Program-made: the position numbers and the translations under genes
The notes under the pieces: generated by a model
Databases searched by the model: none
The model's input: only the letters and a program-made list of their open reading frames with translations
Told to the model about the DNA's origin: nothing
Assembly (NCBI GenBank): GCA_003141275.1
Contig: PLLM01000047.1
Span: 317 to 37,277, forward strand
DNA length: 36,961 nucleotides
Source: Phycisphaerales bacterium
GTDB lineage: Bacteria; Planctomycetota; Phycisphaerae; Sedimentisphaerales; Anaerobacaceae
Direction: 5' to 3'
In this document: positions 35,101 through 36,961 of the stretch, one piece after another
Layout of the letters: each line of letters starts with the position of its first letter
Position numbering within the stretch: position 1 is the stretch's first letter

Positions 35101-36961
35101 ATGTTTAAGAAAAGTTTATTTATTATGTTCTTCGTTTGCCTGTTTGCGACAGTTAGTTCAGCTGTCAACATGCCGGTGAACTTTTGGGATTACCAGCTCG
35201 AATGGAAAGGTGGTACCGATGGCAACTGGGCCAATCCCGGCAACTGGACTCCAGAAAATTTAGCAACTCCACCTCCTGCAACGGGGCCAGATGCAAATAA
35301 CCGTGTTGCCATTCTTCCCAATCAGCCCGGCCCGCGAATCACTGGCTCAGCCAAATCTCTGTTGCTTGAGTTGAATCCATGGGACCCAAGTCCATGGGGT
35401 GCCCAGGACGTAAACCTGACAATTACGGCTACAGCCACTGACTGTAACTTTGGCAGTTGTATCCGTATAAACTCCGAGGTTAGCTATGACTCGTACTTAG
35501 GCACGACATACCTCGCCAGCAGAGCCATCGTCAACGTCTATGGCGGTACAGTCACTACGCCGGGTCCGTATACAGACCAAACCACAAATGGAATACAAAT
35601 CGGTGGAGGTAGCGACAACTACGGTTTTTCTTATGGTATGCTGAATATTTACGGCGGCGAAGTAAACGTTCCCAGACTCGGGCTTCACTTCGGCGAAATC
35701 GGCCTTTATGGCGGCAATCTGCGAGTCAACAGTGACTCGAACTTTAGTGTGACCATAGACCACTCCTTAGCAGCGTTAAACAAAATTAGAATCGATGGCG
35801 GCACGTTTTTAGTTGCCGGCAACCACGAGCTCGATATTAACACTCTTAGGACGGGCGGCTTCATTGTCTGCGATCGAGGTACCCTTAGAAACCCCGTCTA
35901 TGATGCTGGCACCAACTACACAACACTTGTATCCGATGTCAACTACTGCGTCTGGAACCCAACACCAGCCAACGGCGCAACAAACGTTCATTACAAATAT
36001 AATGTCTCTGATCCTAATGACCCCAACAGCATTACGCTTAGCTGGAACGAGAGTACGGCGAGTCCTCTTGTAAACATTGACTCAAATGACGACATCTATT
36101 TCGGGACGTCCTTTACCGATGTCAATGTCGCAACGAGGAATAATCCGCGTGGCGTCTACATGGGTTCCAGAAATGACGATAACAACGACCCGTGCAGCTT
36201 TACTATCAAAGACCCAAATAATAAAAAAATCAATACCCTCTATTACTGGAGAGTCGATGAAAACAGCGTTAGTAACGGGTTTAAGAAGGGCTTAGTCTGG
36301 AACTTCAAAACCCATGACGGCAAGGCCTACAATCCCAAGCCGGCAGACGACTCAAACGTCAGACCACTGGACGCGTCGTTGCGGTTAACCTGGACGGCAG
36401 GCGACTGGGCACAAACCACCGGCGGGCACAAGGTATTCTTCGGCACGAATTCCACCGCTGTCAGCCAAGGAGACGACACTGATAACGACGGAGGATACAG
36501 AGGCACGGTAAGCGACCCTTATTATCCGCTCAGCAGATTAGCGGAAATTGGGCCCAACCCCCCTGGAAAAGCATGGACCTTAGTCGCTGGCAAAAACTAT
36601 TACTGGCGCGTTGATGAGGTCAACGCCACCTTCGGTGCAGTAAAGACAGGCAACGTATGGAGCGTTACTCCTGCTGCGTACCTCAACATCGACGACTTTG
36701 AGGATTCCATGAGCACCGACGATGTAAACGCCAACTGGCCAAATGGTTATCTGCTTACCACTACAGATACCGACCAGACCGGAATGTGCAACAGTCGTAC
36801 GGCCCATGGCTATGCTGGACGTCTTTTGGTACGAGATTCAACCGGGAAGTACCTGCAATATACATATAACATGTTCGGCACGCACCCCGAATTCTATGGC
36901 ATGGTCTTCTCAGAGGCCAGACACACATACGACGCTACCACCGGCACCAGTTTTCTGGGTG
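35101..36961 (+). CDS. Large secreted multi-domain protein (3' end outside window)
   Basis: An uninterrupted frame of 620 codons runs off the window. A signal peptide (MFKKSLFIMFFVCLFATVSS, 1-20) is followed by a W..GTDGNWANPGNW segment (35-48) of the type seen at the start of autotransporter- or pectate-lyase-like beta-helices, then repeated YGG-containing strands (IVNVYGGTV, LNIYGGEV, IGLYGGNL). Two Fn3-like modules each end in YYWRVDE (381-387 and 500-506), a pattern common in planctomycetal exported proteins. A concanavalin-like segment opens with LNIDDFEDSM (about 528). It is probably a cell-surface or extracellular glycan-binding or -degrading protein. AAGGAGG lies seven bases before the ATG. 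It is divergent from the regulator and may be co-regulated with the glycosidases. Confidence 0.85.
   Translation, partial: MFKKSLFIMFFVCLFATVSSAVNMPVNFWDYQLEWKGGTDGNWANPGNWTPENLATPPPATGPDANNRVAILPNQPGPRITGSAKSLLLELNPWDPSPWGAQDVNLTITATATDCNFGSCIRINSEVSYDSYLGTTYLASRAIVNVYGGTVTTPGPYTDQTTNGIQIGGGSDNYGFSYGMLNIYGGEVNVPRLGLHFGEIGLYGGNLRVNSDSNFSVTIDHSLAALNKIRIDGGTFLVAGNHELDINTLRTGGFIVCDRGTLRNPVYDAGTNYTTLVSDVNYCVWNPTPANGATNVHYKYNVSDPNDPNSITLSWNESTASPLVNIDSNDDIYFGTSFTDVNVATRNNPRGVYMGSRNDDNNDPCSFTIKDPNNKKINTLYYWRVDENSVSNGFKKGLVWNFKTHDGKAYNPKPADDSNVRPLDASLRLTWTAGDWAQTTGGHKVFFGTNSTAVSQGDDTDNDGGYRGTVSDPYYPLSRLAEIGPNPPGKAWTLVAGKNYYWRVDEVNATFGAVKTGNVWSVTPAAYLNIDDFEDSMSTDDVNANWPNGYLLTTTDTDQTGMCNSRTAHGYAGRLLVRDSTGKYLQYTYNMFGTHPEFYGMVFSEARHTYDATTGTSFLG

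Overview
The window looks like a chromosomal segment of a Planctomycetota bacterium, most likely a Phycisphaerae/Sedimentisphaerales-type lineage. The assignment is inference. It rests on a PEP-CTERM protein with HAF-type repeats, a secreted protein with repeated YYWRVDE blocks, polysaccharide hydrolases (GH2, GH95) under a fused LacI-like/AraC regulator, a DUF3568-like lipoprotein, and a signal-peptide-like N-terminus on ATP synthase subunit b.

Layout. 1-2122: 3' part of a 23S rRNA gene, spacer, 5S rRNA gene and a strong terminator. 2194-4302: an AGE-family (cellobiose/mannobiose-type) epimerase, a small lipoprotein and tRNA-Arg(ACG). 4348-9725 (minus): a TMTC-like membrane/TPR protein coupled to a divergent YchF-type GTPase, an AT-rich DUF2971-like gene, and a PfkB sugar kinase overlapping an orphan fumarase/tartrate dehydratase beta subunit. 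9837-14371: siroheme synthase N-domain protein, RlhA-type U32 protein, L21, D-amino-acid transaminase and a YgjP-type metallopeptidase. 14372-17525: a repeat-rich gap, the PEP-CTERM protein, and an AT-rich gene with a C-terminal AlbA_2 (Schlafen-type) domain. 17526-28240 (minus): a complete F-type ATP synthase operon, atpB-E-F-H-A-G-D-C, followed without a gap by an AtpZ-like gene, an LplT-like transporter and a three-domain acyltransferase-ACP-acyl ligase. 28418: a 28-residue Cys/Lys peptide whose promoter overlaps the predicted atp promoter. 28570-36961: a carbohydrate locus (regulator, GH95 and GH2 genes) and a divergent large secreted protein cut by the window end.

Genes that appear to work together: atp subunits as one complex; the LplT-like and Aas-like pair for (lyso)phospholipid acylation; regulator, GH95 and GH2 for fucose-containing glycan breakdown; and RlhA, whose known target base (C2501 of 23S rRNA) is also in the window.

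The most unusual signal is not a gene. At least five gaps between genes or in leaders carry short arrays with a strict 7-bp period. Four span exactly five units (35 bp) and one four units (28 bp), with a different unit sequence at most sites; a 5-unit array is also seen in the 23S-5S spacer. Two other gaps carry 3 x 9-bp arrays. Their regular architecture suggests a common generating process.
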